NCBI GenBank assembly: GCA_014218235.1
Contig: CM024757.1
Coordinates: 151,541,371 to 151,605,370, forward strand
Reading direction: 5' to 3'
DNA from: Colocasia esculenta
Taxonomy: Eukaryota > Streptophyta > Magnoliopsida > Alismatales > Araceae
Length of the DNA: 64,000 nt
Under the pieces are notes generated by a model, which saw only the letters and a list, made by a program, of their open reading frames with translations, did no database searches and was not told where the DNA came from. This document shows positions 12,870 through 24,641 of the stretch, piece by piece. A program made the position numbers and the translations under genes. Positions within the stretch are counted from its first letter, which is position 1. Each line of letters begins with the position of its first letter.

Positions 12870-12985
12870 TGACAGCTATAGGCGTCGCGTTAAGATCGCA
12901 GCGGCCGGGTAGGTCGCGACAATGTCGCGACCTATCGACCCGTCGCGGCCTTAAGGAGATGCCTATTTTGGTCACGACTTCAACT
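12870..12985. promoter_or_regulatory. TCGCGAC word cluster upstream of gene B
   Basis: GGTCGCGACAATGTCGCGACC forms back-to-back words (12912-12932 approx.), with GTCGCGT and GTCGCGG on either side. It lies about 120-230 bp 5' of the gene B start on the minus strand. Confidence 0.6.
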
Positions 12986-14343
12986 GAACAGCACAAGTAG
13001 TTGATAAAATTCTGATTTTACCGATTCAAATTGTCCATTACAACTCCTAATCATGTCTACAATCAATCAAGCTATCTTTTCAAACCCCTAACTATTGCCC
13101 AGTTGACGAGCCCAGAGGGGGGGTGAATGGGTCTTTTAAAAATAATCTACAAGATACCTGTAACTAAAAATATTCACACAAACGTTCTTCGAAGGAGATT
13201 AGTGACTGTTAGTTTAAATATCAAACACACAAAGAAGGCAATCACACAACACAAGGATTATCCTGGTTCGGACCTCCTCTCCTTAGGAGTCCTACGTCCA
13301 GTCCCTGAGCAACAACTCAGGATTTCACTAACTAGGGTACAGTCCGCCTAAGGACACAACAACACCCAGCTCAGCTGGTCTTCCTTCACACCCGAAGGGA
13401 ACAACAACACCCTGGATACCTCACCAGGTTTTCCTTCACAACCGAAGAGAACTACACCCTGGATACTACCAGGTCTTCCTTCACACCCGAAGGGAATAGA
13501 AACTCAAAGAGAATTGAATGAAATTCAAGCCCCTAGATCAAGCTTTTAACAAGCCATGATCTGAAGCAACTAGCACTGAGAGCAAGGATCTAAACAAGGC
13601 ACACTCTCAGAACTACATGGGATCTCTTAGAAAATCTATTACAGCACTAAGAGCGAAGAGCTGAAGGTGATGAGGAATGAGATTCTTGGCTCTAGACTTT
13701 TCTGCAGAAGAATTTGAATACTTCAACACAAGATCTATTGTAGTATTTATCTGGTCTATCTATTTTCTTCTATTCTTCTGACTTGAATTTATATCTTCAA
13801 TTTGAAATATAGACGTTGAAGTGTCTGTTGTCTATCTCTCTTGAGTAGTCGTTAGACTGTTTGAAATCTGGAAGCTTCAACTATCTTTTATCCATTTGTG
13901 CACGCAAAGAGATAGGGTCTTCTGAGGTCTATAGGTCCAACGTTGTATGATAGAAAGTCTTCAGGACCCTACACACATTAAATGCTAGACAGTAGACAAC
14001 TCAAACTATCTTTTGTTGTCAGTATACGTTGATGTGAGTGTTCACTAGAATAGCAATCCCAAATAGCTTGTTTTAAAAGATGTATACAGAGTAAGCACAA
14101 TAATCGACGATATTGTCTGCATGCATGCAGAGATACGTTCAGAACTCATAAATGCAGGAGTGACAGATAGATATATGCGTGACTTTGACTAGTCAACGCT
14201 TCAAAAGATAAGATAAAAATCAAGTTGATATAAACTGTAAAGTCGTTGTCTATATGACTTATGAAATCGTTATGAATACTAACAAGTCATTATAGAGAGA
14301 AAATCGTTATGAACACTTATCAAGTCGTTATGAGTTCTAAAGA

Positions 14344-14582
14344 AATCGTTGCGCAAAGCAAATCATTGTGGGCGCTTAAAGAAATCTTTGTGCAAAGCAA
14401 ATCATTATGAGCGCTTAAAGAAATCTTTGTGCAAAGCAAATCGTTATGAACGCTTAAAGAAATCTTTGTGCAAAGCAAATCATTATGAACACTTAAAGAA
14501 ATCTTTGTGCAAAGTAAATCGTTATGAGCGCTTAAAGAAATCTTTGTGCAAAGCAAATCGTTATGTACGACAAGTCGTTGCG
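14344..14582. repeat. 39 bp tandem array in SIRE 1 3' LTR
   Basis: About 5.5 copies of a 39 bp unit (AAATCTTTGTGCAAAGCAAA + TCGTTATGAACGCTTAAAG). The same copy number is in the other LTR (25889-26130). Because 39 is a multiple of three, spurious repetitive ORFs run through it. Confidence 0.92.
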
Positions 14583-14590
14583 AGTTCTAA

Positions 14591-15098
14591 AGAAATCGTT
14601 ACGGTAACTTATGAAATCGTTATGACTGGCAAGTCGTTGCGAGTTCTAAAGAAATCGTTACGGTAACTTATGAAATCGTTACAACAGGCAAGTCGTTGCG
14701 AGTTCTAAAGAAATCGTTACGGTAACTTATGAAATCGTTACGACGGGCATGTCATTGCGAGTTCTAAAGAAATCGTAATGGTAACTTATGAAATCGTTAC
14801 GATGGGCAAGTCGTTGCGAGTTCTAAAGAAATCGTTATGGTAACTTATGAAATCGTTACGACGGGCAAGTCTTTGTGAGTTCTAAAGAAATCGTTATCGT
14901 AACTTATGAAATCGTTACGACGGGCAAGTCGTTGCGAGTTCTAAAGAAATCGTTACGATAACTTATGAAATCGTTACGACGGGCAAGTGGTTGCGAGTTC
15001 TAAAGAAATCGTTACGGTAACTTATGAAATCGTTACGACGGGCAAGTGGTTGGGAGTTCTAAAGAAATCGTTACGATAACTTATGAAATCGTTACGAC
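14591..15098. repeat. 59 bp tandem array in SIRE 1 3' LTR
   Basis: Eight full copies plus a partial of a 59 bp unit. Each unit holds TCGTTAC twice and TCGTTGC once at offsets of about 4, 25 and 42, so words are spaced 21, 17 and 21 bp. The matching array in the other LTR is at 26139-26640. Confidence 0.92.
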
Positions 15099-15380
15099 AT
15101 CGACTTGTTTGAAACAACATGACTTTTCAGTCTTATAAGGAAATCGTTATGAATTTCAACAGAAATCGATATGGACTTAGAGAAATATCATGTTGAAAAG
15201 ATTAAAGCTTCAGAGAAGTAATGCATACCTTTATTGGCTTGTTTGACCTTGGTATTTTTTCTGTACTTTAAGACTTATGAAATATTCATTAGATATTATT
15301 TTTAAAAACTAGTTTAGTTTTGTTAATCACCAAAATACATATGTAATTAATTGAATTACATGGGGACAGACTGATCATCA

Positions 15381-15395
15381 ATCTTCCCCTATTTT
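15381..15395 (-). other. SIRE 1 polypurine tract
   Basis: On the minus strand AAAATAGGGGAAGAT directly abuts the 3' LTR. It primes plus-strand DNA synthesis in this element class. A second purine run (CAAAAAGGGGGAG, about 15509-15523) lies just inside. Confidence 0.8.
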
Positions 15396-15601
15396 GGTGA
15401 TGACAAAACTGAACAATATGCATCGAAAAAAAAATCTGAAATCAGTCTGAAGATATGACAAGCTAATTTTCTTTCTTAAAAAAAAATTGGAGTGTATTTC
15501 AACATGCTAATTTTCTCCCCCTTTTTGTCATTGAGCAAAAAGACAATCTGAGACAAAGAAAGAAAAGAAAAGATAGAAGTAGATAACCAATGGAATTTTC
15601 A

Positions 15602-18600
15602 TTAACTTTGAGGTGGTACAGGTAAATAGAAAGCAGGAGATAAAAGAGAGGCAAAATGGGAAATAGTTTCCCATGCCTGTGCTTCCTGCTCTTCAAAAAG
15701 AGTTTTAAAGACTCCAAAAGACAAAGAGTAGGTTGGTCCCATGGAGGAAGCCATCATTTTGAGATGAAGATCTAGGTGCTGATAGAGGAGATCAGCATAT
15801 GCATTTTTGTCCATGTTCATCTTGAGGAAACGACGAGTCCCAAAGCTGGCACAGGTGAGGAATTGGTCCATGGTCGCAGGATAGTGGTTGTGGTTGTCTC
15901 TGAGTGCCTTGTGCATAGCCACATATACTTTGTATATTTCCTCCCAGACTTTGAAAGGGTCATTAACAAGATGTATAGAATTCATATCCAAGAAGGTAGC
16001 TGGAGAAATAGCTGGTTTGCCTTCCCTGGCCTGATCTTCATTGAGAGCAAACAACTGCTGAGCTGACAAAGGGTAGAACATGGACCATTCTGAGGATGTC
16101 AGCCTTTCACATTCAGACAGAATGGGGGTAGAACTTCAACACTTACATGCTCCTGGTGATATTCCCTAAATAGGAATCTGGGAAAAGCAACCAGGCAGCC
16201 TTTCTGTACTTTAATTCTGCCCATTACTCTGGAAAAATGCTCAAAGATGATGGATCCTACAGACGATTCCATAACTAGAAAATGAATTTGAGGAAGGACT
16301 AATTCTTCAGGCACTTGGAGGGTAGCAAAATCTACCTGAACATCTAAAGTTTGAGAGATATCCGGAGTCATAGCTGAAATGGCCTTTCTGAATTGGCTAA
16401 GATGAACCTCTGGAAGTCTATGAACATATCTGTAATTGTTGAATAGCATGAAATGTCTGATCATTTTGATTTCCTTTTGAATGAAGGGAGCCCAAAGTTC
16501 TCTATGATACAACCTGAACCATTCTGATAAGGTCAGGGAGTGGTCCCTTGGAGGGAATCTAGCAGATTTGGCAAGAATAAATTTCTTGAGGAGATCCTTG
16601 TGACCTTTGCCCCACTGCTCTTCAGTTTTGGAGTGGGCAAGAGAGAAGATTTTGGACTTTTCGGATTTTGAAAGAGAAGTGTAGGGTAGAATGGTGTGCA
16701 AGTGATCTGTGAGATCAAGAAAAGGAAGGTTAATGATAGTTGCAAGAACAACCTTTGAGAGATATTCTCTGTACAGTGGTTTATGTTTGTTGTCCACTGT
16801 GAGAGAAAACCACAAAGGTGGGTATTGAGGTTCAGAGGAAATGGAGGAGGTAGAAGTAAGTTTCCTCTTTTTGGGGGCAGGATTGGAAGAGTCTTCCCTA
16901 TGGACATGTTCTCCAACCTTCAACACAGACCTGAGGATCCCTTCCTCAAACTCATCCTTTATCTGTTCCATAAAGGGAGAGTTGAGTTGAGCTCTTTCAG
17001 GTATGATAGTGATGAAAGAGGGTGGAGGTGTAGGATGAAGAAAAGTGTGGGAAGTAGTTGGGAGGTCATCAACTGGTCCAAGGGAGGGACCAGAGGAAGA
17101 GGAGGAGGCTCCAGCTGAGGATGCTAGAGGGGCCTCAAGGATAGGAGAAGGAGAAGGAATTGCAGTAGAGGAGGTAGGAGATGAGGTGGACTGAAATGGT
17201 GGTGGAGAGGAAACAAATCTGGATTGAGGCTTCTTGAAGGTTTGTGGTGCAGGAGGAGCTGTAGGAGCTGAGGGTGGAGTTGGAGGAATAGGTGTGTGAG
17301 AGGGAGAAGAGGGAGCTGGGGGCTTGGGTGCCAAGGACTCTTCTGCCTCTTTCTGCATAGACTCACTCTCCAATGGCCCTGACCCTTGCTCAGCTTGCCC
17401 TGGAGGCCCTTTAACCTGATCAGCTGGCACATATGGCCCTTCAACATTTACTGCTGCCTCTGCTGGTGTTGCTGCTGCTTCTGGCCCTGTTGGCCCTACT
17501 TCTTGAACTGATGGCCTTGAAGGCCCTGACTCCGGAACTTGGGCTGTAGGAGGTGGAGGAGGAGGAATTTGAGCTCCAACCACCTTGAGAATGTCTCCCA
17601 GCAAACTTTTCATGGTGCCCATTTCCTGGTTAAACCACTTCATGGCATTTCTTATGCTGGAAATTTCCTTAGAAGCTGATGCTTGGCTCATGAAGATTGA
17701 ACTAACATCTGATTGGAGAGAGCACAGGATTGTGCCTTGAGCATCAAGCCTCTCAATCACAGGCTTCAGATTTATTACAATCTTCTGCCTTATTTGTCTT
17801 TCATGAGGAGTATCTGATATGAGTGGTACTCCAGGCTCCACTTCTTTCCCTTTCTGCCTAGCCTCTGAAGCTGGAGGAGGCTGATCATCATCTGAATCTG
17901 AGGAGCTGGCTGTCTCCCCTTCTCTGACATCATTCTGATCACGAGGCAGGTCTTCATCAATTGGTACATCACCTATTGGCTCATCATGGTGAGCTGCTTC
18001 TTCTTCTTGACCTTCCTTGGATTGCTCCCCCTGAATGGGAGTATCTTCTTCCATGAATTCTTGCTCCCCCTGAATGGGAGCATCTTCCAAAATAACACTT
18101 GATGGAGCACTAGACTGCTCCTCTTGAACTGATGCTGCCACTGATTCCTCAATGTGGCCTGATGCCACAATTTCTTCTACAATTCCACCAGTCTCTGAGG
18201 TGACTGGAGAGGTGAGAACAGAATCTACTACATCTCTAAGAATGGAGGCAATTGGAGGTGGGCAGATTATCTGCTGCACCTACCACTGCTTCTTCTTCAG
18301 GTCCTTCTGGAGATTGTGAAACTGCTTGAATAAGGGGTGACCCTGCAGTCTCAACTGTTGCTTGAGATTCTTCTACTGATTCTGCTGGAAGAGAAGGTAC
18401 TGCTGGCTCAAACTCTATTCTCTGCTCTACTGCTGCTTGGACTGCTGGAGATGGCTATGCTGCTGGTTTTGCTGCTTCTTTCTGAACATCAGGAAAATCC
18501 GGAATGTCTCCTATGATGGCCTCTCCCTCGGCCACTGTGGTCTTAGACCAAACAACATTTATGACTGAGAAACCACTTTTCCAGAGATTTCTGGACCTAA

Positions 18601-19483
18601 TTGATTGGCCCATTTTCTCAACAACTGCTCCTGCCAGATCAATACCAAAGTGCTTGAAAACTTTGGTAAGCAGATGTGCATACGGCAAGGAAACATTTAA
18701 CTTGGATTTAGTGTCCAAAATCTGATCTCTGGCAAAAAGTATTCTTTCCATCATCACTACGGCCATGTTGATTTCCTTGTTCTGTATGGCCCAAAACATC
18801 ATGTCAGAATCTGCCTTTGAACAGGTGGAGAATGTGGCGCTTCTTGGAACCAAAATCTGACACACTATGAAGTGAAGGAGGCGGTTGAACGCATTTAGTT
18901 AGTTGATGTCCAATTTTCCATCTCTTAATTTGTATCCCGGCCCTACAATGCCAAGACCCTTGACCTGGGCATTCACGGAGTGAACCCCACTGTGCCCTGA
19001 TGTTGTTACTCCGAACAACTCATGCAATAGCTCACTGTCTATCTTAATCTGGGTTCCCTTGACATATGGAACCAGGGACCCATCTTCTTGAGTCTTCAAA
19101 CATACATAGAAGGCCTTCACAAGGTCTGGATAACTTACCTCAGAGAAAGTTGTTACTCCTATCCATTGCATCCTGATCAAAGCTTCAACCACACTGCGCA
19201 TACCATTCTTTTCCAGATCAGCAACGTCCACTGCCTTGTTCCCACAAACTTTGGTCTTCACAAACGTGAACCTCTCCTGCTGCTCAGGAGTAAGGAACTC
19301 GGCACTGTAGCCACCCAAACTCCCGGAAACGGAGGATGCGGCCATGGAATCAAGTGTGGAGGTTTTCTGGAGGGTTGAGAAGGAAGGAGGAGGGAAAGCC
19401 CTCAAGAAATTTCGCGGGAAGAGGAGAGGAGCTTCAAAATTTATCAGAGAGTCGTTGTCGAAATTGCTAGGGCATCGGCTCAA
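15602..19483 (-). pseudogene. SIRE 1 extra (env-like position) ORF, broken
   Basis: Follows pol in the same direction, where SIRE elements carry their additional ORF. The N part (19483-18899, one stop at 18898, same frame on to 18455) resembles the 'putative plant transposon protein' domain: FLTPEQQERFTFVKTKV, LLHELFGVTTSGHSGV, LLTKVFKHFGIDLAG. A stop at about 18455 and a frameshift near 18270 lead to an acidic and Pro-rich middle (18279-16099, about 726 codons; PPPPPTAQVPESGPSRP). A frameshift near 16120 leads to the end 16081-15602. About 1290 codons with two stops and two frameshifts. No convincing signal peptide or fusion motif, so an envelope function is not supported. A related ORF is at 63197-63990. 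Confidence 0.7.
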
Positions 19484-19739
19484 GCAACCAGACGAAAGAG
19501 GGTAAAGGTAGAAGACGAGATATGAATCGTTATCTCATTCAATTTTTAGGAATAAATTAATGCGTTGTGGAAAGTGAGGCGCCAAAAGGCGGCAGAAGAA
19601 GACAAAAGAGTTTGACTATTCAAACTGACTTCAATGAGAGAGCGGTTACAGGATAATTTGAATTTCTTTTGCTTAAAGCCATGGAGGAAAAGTTACTTAA
19701 TTCTGAAATTTAATGTGCCAGTTTTAAACAAAACCTTTT

Positions 19740-22700
19740 TCACAAATTGCACATGCCTAATTCCCTTCTAAGAGATGTGAATCTCTCCTCGGGTAAGGCT
19801 TTTGTGAAAATGTCTGCTAACTGACCATTTGTATCAATAAAGGATATTTCAATATTACCATTTGCTACATGATCACGAATAAAATGATATCTAACCTCAA
19901 TATGCTTGGTCCTTGAATGTTGAACTGGATTCTTGGTGAGATTTATGGCACTGGTGTTGTCACACAACAGTGGGATGGATTTGATGTTTAATCCGAAATC
20001 TTCAAGTTGTTGCTTTATCCATAAGAGTTGTGTACAGCAATTTCCAGCAGCTACGTACTCAGCTTCAGCTGTAGATAGTGCCACTGAATTTTGTTTCTTT
20101 GAAGACCAAGATATTAAACATCCTGCAAGAAATTGACAACAACCACTGGTGCTTTTTCTATCTAATTTGCATCCAGCATAGTCAGCATCAGAGTAACCTA
20201 CTAAGTTAATTTCACAATGTTTTGGATACCATAGACCTAAGTCATGAGTTCTTGCTAAATATCTAAATATTTTTTCACAGAAATTAAATGTGATTCTTTA
20301 GGATCTGCTTGATACCTAGCACACATGCATACACTAAATAAAATATCAGGTCTACTAGCTGTTAAATAAAGGAGTGAACCTATCATACCTCTGTAGATCT
20401 TTTGATCTACTTTCTTACCATCTTTGTCACTGTCCATCCTTGTTGATGTGCTCATCGGTGTTGACAGTGGCTTGGTATTTTCGAATCCAAATTTCTTTAA
20501 GAGTTCTTTTGTGTACTTTGCTTGACAGATGTGAGTTCCTTCCTTTCCTTGTTTGATTTGTAATCCAAGGAAATAATTAAGTTCTCCCATCATGCTCATT
20601 TCAAATTCTCCCTGCATCAACTTTTCAAAGTACTTGCAAAGGGATTCATCAGTAGACCCAAAAATAATATCATCTACATAAATTTGAACTAGTAGAATGT
20701 GTTTGACCTTTGACTTTATGAAAAGAGTACTATCTACTTGACCTCTACTGAAACCATGGTTTAAAAGAAAGGAACTAAGCCTTTCATACCAGGCTCTAGG
20801 TGCTTGCTTTAAACCATATAATGCCTTGTGTAATTTGAAAACATGATCCCGAAAATCAGTATCATCAAAACCTGGAGGTTTTTCTACATAGACTTCCTCC
20901 TTAATAAAACCATTCAAAAATGTAGACTTAACATCCATTTGAAATAATTTCAAATCTAATGCGGATGCATATGCAAGCAAAATTCTAATGGCCTCAAGTC
21001 TAGCTACAGGTGCATAGGTTTCATCAAATCTATGCCTTCCTCTTGTGAATAGCCTTGAGCTACCAATCTGGCCTTGTTTCTTAAGATAACACCAGTTTCA
21101 TCCAATTTATTTCTGAACACCCATTTGGTGCCAATGACTGGACGGTCTGATGGTCTAGGAACAAGTGACCATACTTGGTTTCTCTTGAATTGATTTAATT
21201 CATCTTGCATGGCTATTATCCAAGATTCATCAGTAAGAGCTTCATTGACTGTCCTAGGCTCTATTTGAGAAACAAAAGCTAGGTAATCACAAGGAATAAC
21301 ATTACCTCTTGTTCTTACCCCTACGGATGGATCACCAATAATATTCTCAAGTGGGTGATCTTTCTTGTGTCTCCATTCCTTTGGAAGATTTTCATGTGTA
21401 ATTTCTTTTTGTTGCAAGTTTCCAGAGGTGGATCATCCTTGTCCTCAATTGATGTATTCTTTAGTTTCTTGGACAGCTCATCTGTATCATCATTATCACT
21501 ATCTTCTTCCTTTCTCAAGAAGGGTTAGTTTCATCAAAAATAACATGTACAGACTGCTCAATTAATAAAGTGTGTTTATTAAATACTCTATAGCCTTTGG
21601 GTTTAGAGGTGTACCCCATGAAGATACCTTCATCTGATTTGGCATCCAACTTACCAATGTCTCTTTTTCCATTGTTGTGAATGAAGCAAGGACATCCAAA
21701 TGTCCTGAAATGGCTGATCTTTGGTTTCTTTCCTTTGAACAGTTCATATGCAGTCTTCTTCAGGATTGGTCTGATCATGACTCTGTTGATAATGTAGCTT
21801 GCTGTGTTGACTGCTTCAGCCCAAAAATACCTTGGCAGATCATATTCTGATAACATTGTTCTTGCCATATCCAATAGAGTTCTATTCTTTCTCTCAGCAA
21901 TTCCATTTTGCTGTGGTGTCCTTGGTGCTGAGAAATTATGCTCAATTCCCTGATCATCACAGAACTTAGAAATTTTTCGTTCTGAAATTCACCACCATGA
22001 TCTGATCGGATAGAAACAATGCTGAACTTTTGATCCTTCTGAACTTTCTTGCTGAAACTGACAAAGTTATCAAATGTGTCATCTTTATGCTCTAGAAATG
22101 ACACCCATGTGAATCTTGAGTAGTCATCGACTATGACAAATCCAAAGTTCTTTCCTCCAAGACTGGTAGTCCTCATTGGCCCAAATAGATCCATATGAAG
22201 GAGCTCTAAGGGTTTTGAGGTGGTCACCACCGTCTTTGACTTGAAGGAGCTTTTGGTGTGCTTTCCCTTAGCGCAAGGTCTACAGACACCTTCCATTTTT
22301 GCACTGACCTTTGGCAGACCTTCTACAAGATTTTTCTTCAACAATTTTCTCATGCCATCTATGCTGCAATGACCTAGTCGTCTGTGCCATAATTCAGTAG
22401 ATTTATCCCTATTTGCTGCCAGACAGACGTTTTGTTCCTTGAGTTCCTCAAGATAGAGCACATACAAATTCTTTTCTCTATTAGCTTCAAAGATGACTGC
22501 TCCATCCTTCAGTATGCTGCACTTTGACTCTTGAAACTTGATCTGATGGCCTCTGTCACACAGCTGGCTGATGCTAATGAGATTGTGCTTCAATCCCTTG
22601 ACTAATAAACATCTTCTATAACTGTTCTTCCTTTACTATTCACAGAGCCGCTACCAATTACTGTTCCTTTCCCATTATCTCCATAAGTGACTGTTCCTTC

Positions 22701-22800
22701 TTCAGCTTGAGATGAGAGAATAACTTCTGGTTTCCTGACATGTGCCTTGAGCACCCACTATCCAAATACCATTTGGATGCTCGAGGGATAACCTGAAATA
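19740..22800 (-). pseudogene. SIRE 1 pol (protease, integrase, RT, RNase H), several frameshifts
   Basis: Copia order on the minus strand. Protease box WYLDSGCSRHMSG lies near 22760. The pre-integrase region has LISISQLCDRGHQ and ELWHRRLGHCS; the integrase has HMDLFGPM, DDYSRFTW, SDHGGEFQN and, after a frameshift near 21980, PQQNGIAERKNRTLLDMART and YFWAEAVNTA. RT has WVFRNKLDETG, ARLVAQGYSQ, FQMDVKSTFLNG, GLKQAPRAWY and the catalytic LVQIYVDDIIFGS. RNase H has STAEAEYVAAGN, RTKHIEVRYHFIRD and LADIFTKALP, ending at 19740. Breaks occur near 22600-22700, 21980, 21515, 21000 and 20250. Clear assignment, inactive copy. Confidence 0.93.
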
Positions 22801-22809
22801 AAAACATCA

Positions 22810-24576
22810 AGTTTTAGGTACCAAATTCTTTTGGGTCCTGATGGGTTAGTATCATTGATTTTACTTTTTATTATCCATTTCTTATGTCTTGTTGGGCATG
22901 TCGTTATGATATGTCCTAACTTGTTGCAGTGACTACAGCAGAAAATTTTGGTTACTTTTTCTATATATTTGAAATCAGCTTTGTATGCTATATCTTGTTC
23001 AGGTACAAATTTTGGTGTTGGATATGTTTTAGGATAGACTATGGTTTCTTCATTATCTGGGGGTGTATATCCTAATCCGTTTTTCTTCTTACCTGATCTT
23101 CTAGCACCCTTTAATATGAGGGAGTTTTTACCATTTGTGAATTTTTCTAACATGCTAGATAAATTTATGTTTTCTTCTGTTAGAGTCTTGATTTCAGTTC
23201 TTAGTTCATCTACATTTTCCTATTTTTCAAGTTTAATTATTTGTTCATTCTTAGCTTTTAGATCCTCACATAGTAATTCATTTCTTCTTTTAAGTTCAGT
23301 TATTTATTTTTCTAATTCCTCATTTTCTGTTTTTAGATCTGAATTAGTGTTTTCTAGACAAGCACTATTTTTCTTACTTGCTTTTAACAGTTTAGTTACT
23401 TCTTTATATTTATTATACAATTCGTTGAATGCTTCCTCTAAATTGTCTGAATCAGAATCATTGCAGGAATCAAAAGAAGAGTCAGAGGTTACCTTTTCTT
23501 CAGTATTAGCCATGAAAGCCAAGTTGGCTTCTTCTTCATCGCTGCAGGAGCTTGACTCACTGTCTGAGTCGCTACTGTTTTCCCATGCTGCTGCCATCGC
23601 CTTCTTTTTGTATTTTCTGAACTTCTTGGAGCTGTCTTTCTTCCTGAACTCCGGCTTTTTGAATTTTGGACACTCAGCTTTAATGTGTCCTGGCTTCTTA
23701 CATTCATAGCAGATGGGTTCTCCTTTCTTCATTCTTTTCCATCTGGCTTCTTGAAATCCTTATTCCTTTTGAAGTGCCTTCTACTCGATTGGAACTTCTT
23801 CTTCTTAGCCAAAATCCGTGTAATCTTCTAGATAGCATTGCTTCCTCATTCTCGCTGTCCATATCACTTTTACTCTCAGCTGAACTTGCTTCTGGTGAAT
23901 CTTCTTCAGCTTTTAAGGCGTTGGAGTGCTTCTTTCTACTAGAGGACTCTCCTAGCCTTTCCATGTTGATCTCATGGGCCATGAGGGACCCAATGAGCTT
24001 TTCTACTGACATTCTCTTCAGGTCATTAGCTTCTTCTATTGCTGTGACCTTTGGGGTCCATGAGGACGGTAAGGATCTAAGTATTTTCCTCACCATGTCT
24101 CCAATCTCATAAGTTTTCCCCAGAGCAGCTAGTCCATTTGTGATGTCAGTGAACCGACTGAACATTTGAGTTATGGATTCACCTGATTGCATCTGAAATC
24201 TCTCATACTGAGTGACAAGAATGTCGATTCTTGTTTCCTTTACCTTGTCTGTGCCTTCATATGTGATCCTGAGCTTTTCCCACATTTCCATTGAGGATTT
24301 GCAGGCTGAAACTCTGTTGAACTCCTTCTTACTTAGAGCACAGCATAAGATGCTCTTTGCTTTGCAATTCAAGGAGATCTTCTTTCTGTCATCATCTGTC
24401 CATTGAGCTTTCTCATTTGTGACTACCAGATCACCTTCTTCTACTATGGACCAGATTTGATAGTCGTGGCCTTGTAGAAAGTATTCCATTCTGGTCTTCC
24501 AGTAAGGATAATCTTCACCATCGAAGAGCGGGGGTCGGTTGACAGACTGACCTTCAAAGTTACCTTGGGCTGCCAT
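22810..24576 (-). pseudogene. SIRE 1 gag with two zinc knuckles, frameshifted
   Basis: Nucleocapsid polyprotein. It starts MAAQGNFEGQSVNRPPLFDG about 50 bp downstream of the primer site and shows the copia gag (UBN2-type) core: YPYWKTRMEYFLQG, MWEKLRITYEGTDKVKETR, LVTQYERFQMQSGESI. The frame changes near 23760 into CYECKKPGHIKAECP (CCHC), an acidic coiled-coil linker, and a second CCHC, CCSHCNKLGHIITTCP (about 22930). Two knuckles far apart are usual for this group. Confidence 0.9.
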
Positions 24577-24627
24577 GGATCTTTACTCTTCAGATCGTTG
24601 GATCCTTTTTCTTTGTCGAAGAGACTC

Positions 24628-24639
24628 GCTCTGATACCA
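24628..24639 (-). other. SIRE 1 primer binding site (initiator Met tRNA)
   Basis: The minus strand reads TGGTATCAGAGC two bases inside the 5' LTR, complementary to the 3' end of plant initiator tRNA-Met, the standard copia primer. Confidence 0.93.
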
Positions 24640-24641
24640 CT

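Larger units (their letters stand above)
13093..15380 (-). repeat. SIRE 1 3' LTR
   Basis: Ends (on +) in GACTGATCATCA at 15380 and begins TATTGCCCAGTTGACGAGC at 13093. A stretch typical of SIRE LTR ends (CCAGAGGGGGGGTGAATGG) is at 13110-13130. It includes several AGGTCTTCCTTCACACCCGAAGGGAA hairpin-like units (13375-13500), a possible TATA box on the minus strand (GATATAAATT, about 13787-13797), and two tandem arrays in U3. Confidence 0.93.

Noticed and set aside
14320..14666. Repetitive ORFs resembling a repeat protein (also 25867-26213)
   Set aside because: They arise because the 39 bp LTR tandem unit is a multiple of three; both strands are open and there is no start or splice context.
14344..15098. 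CRISPR-like repeat array
   Set aside because: Units are direct tandem repeats without unique spacers, in a plant retrotransposon LTR; the other LTR carries the same array.
15602..19483. Calling the SIRE 1 extra ORF a retroviral-type envelope gene
   Set aside because: No signal peptide, fusion peptide or membrane anchor could be seen; the N part matches a plant transposon-protein-like domain instead.
23041..23709. 222-codon plus-strand ORF
   Set aside because: It is antisense to the gag zinc-knuckle/acidic linker of SIRE 1; its Ser/Leu/Phe content mirrors the acidic and Lys-rich sense strand.
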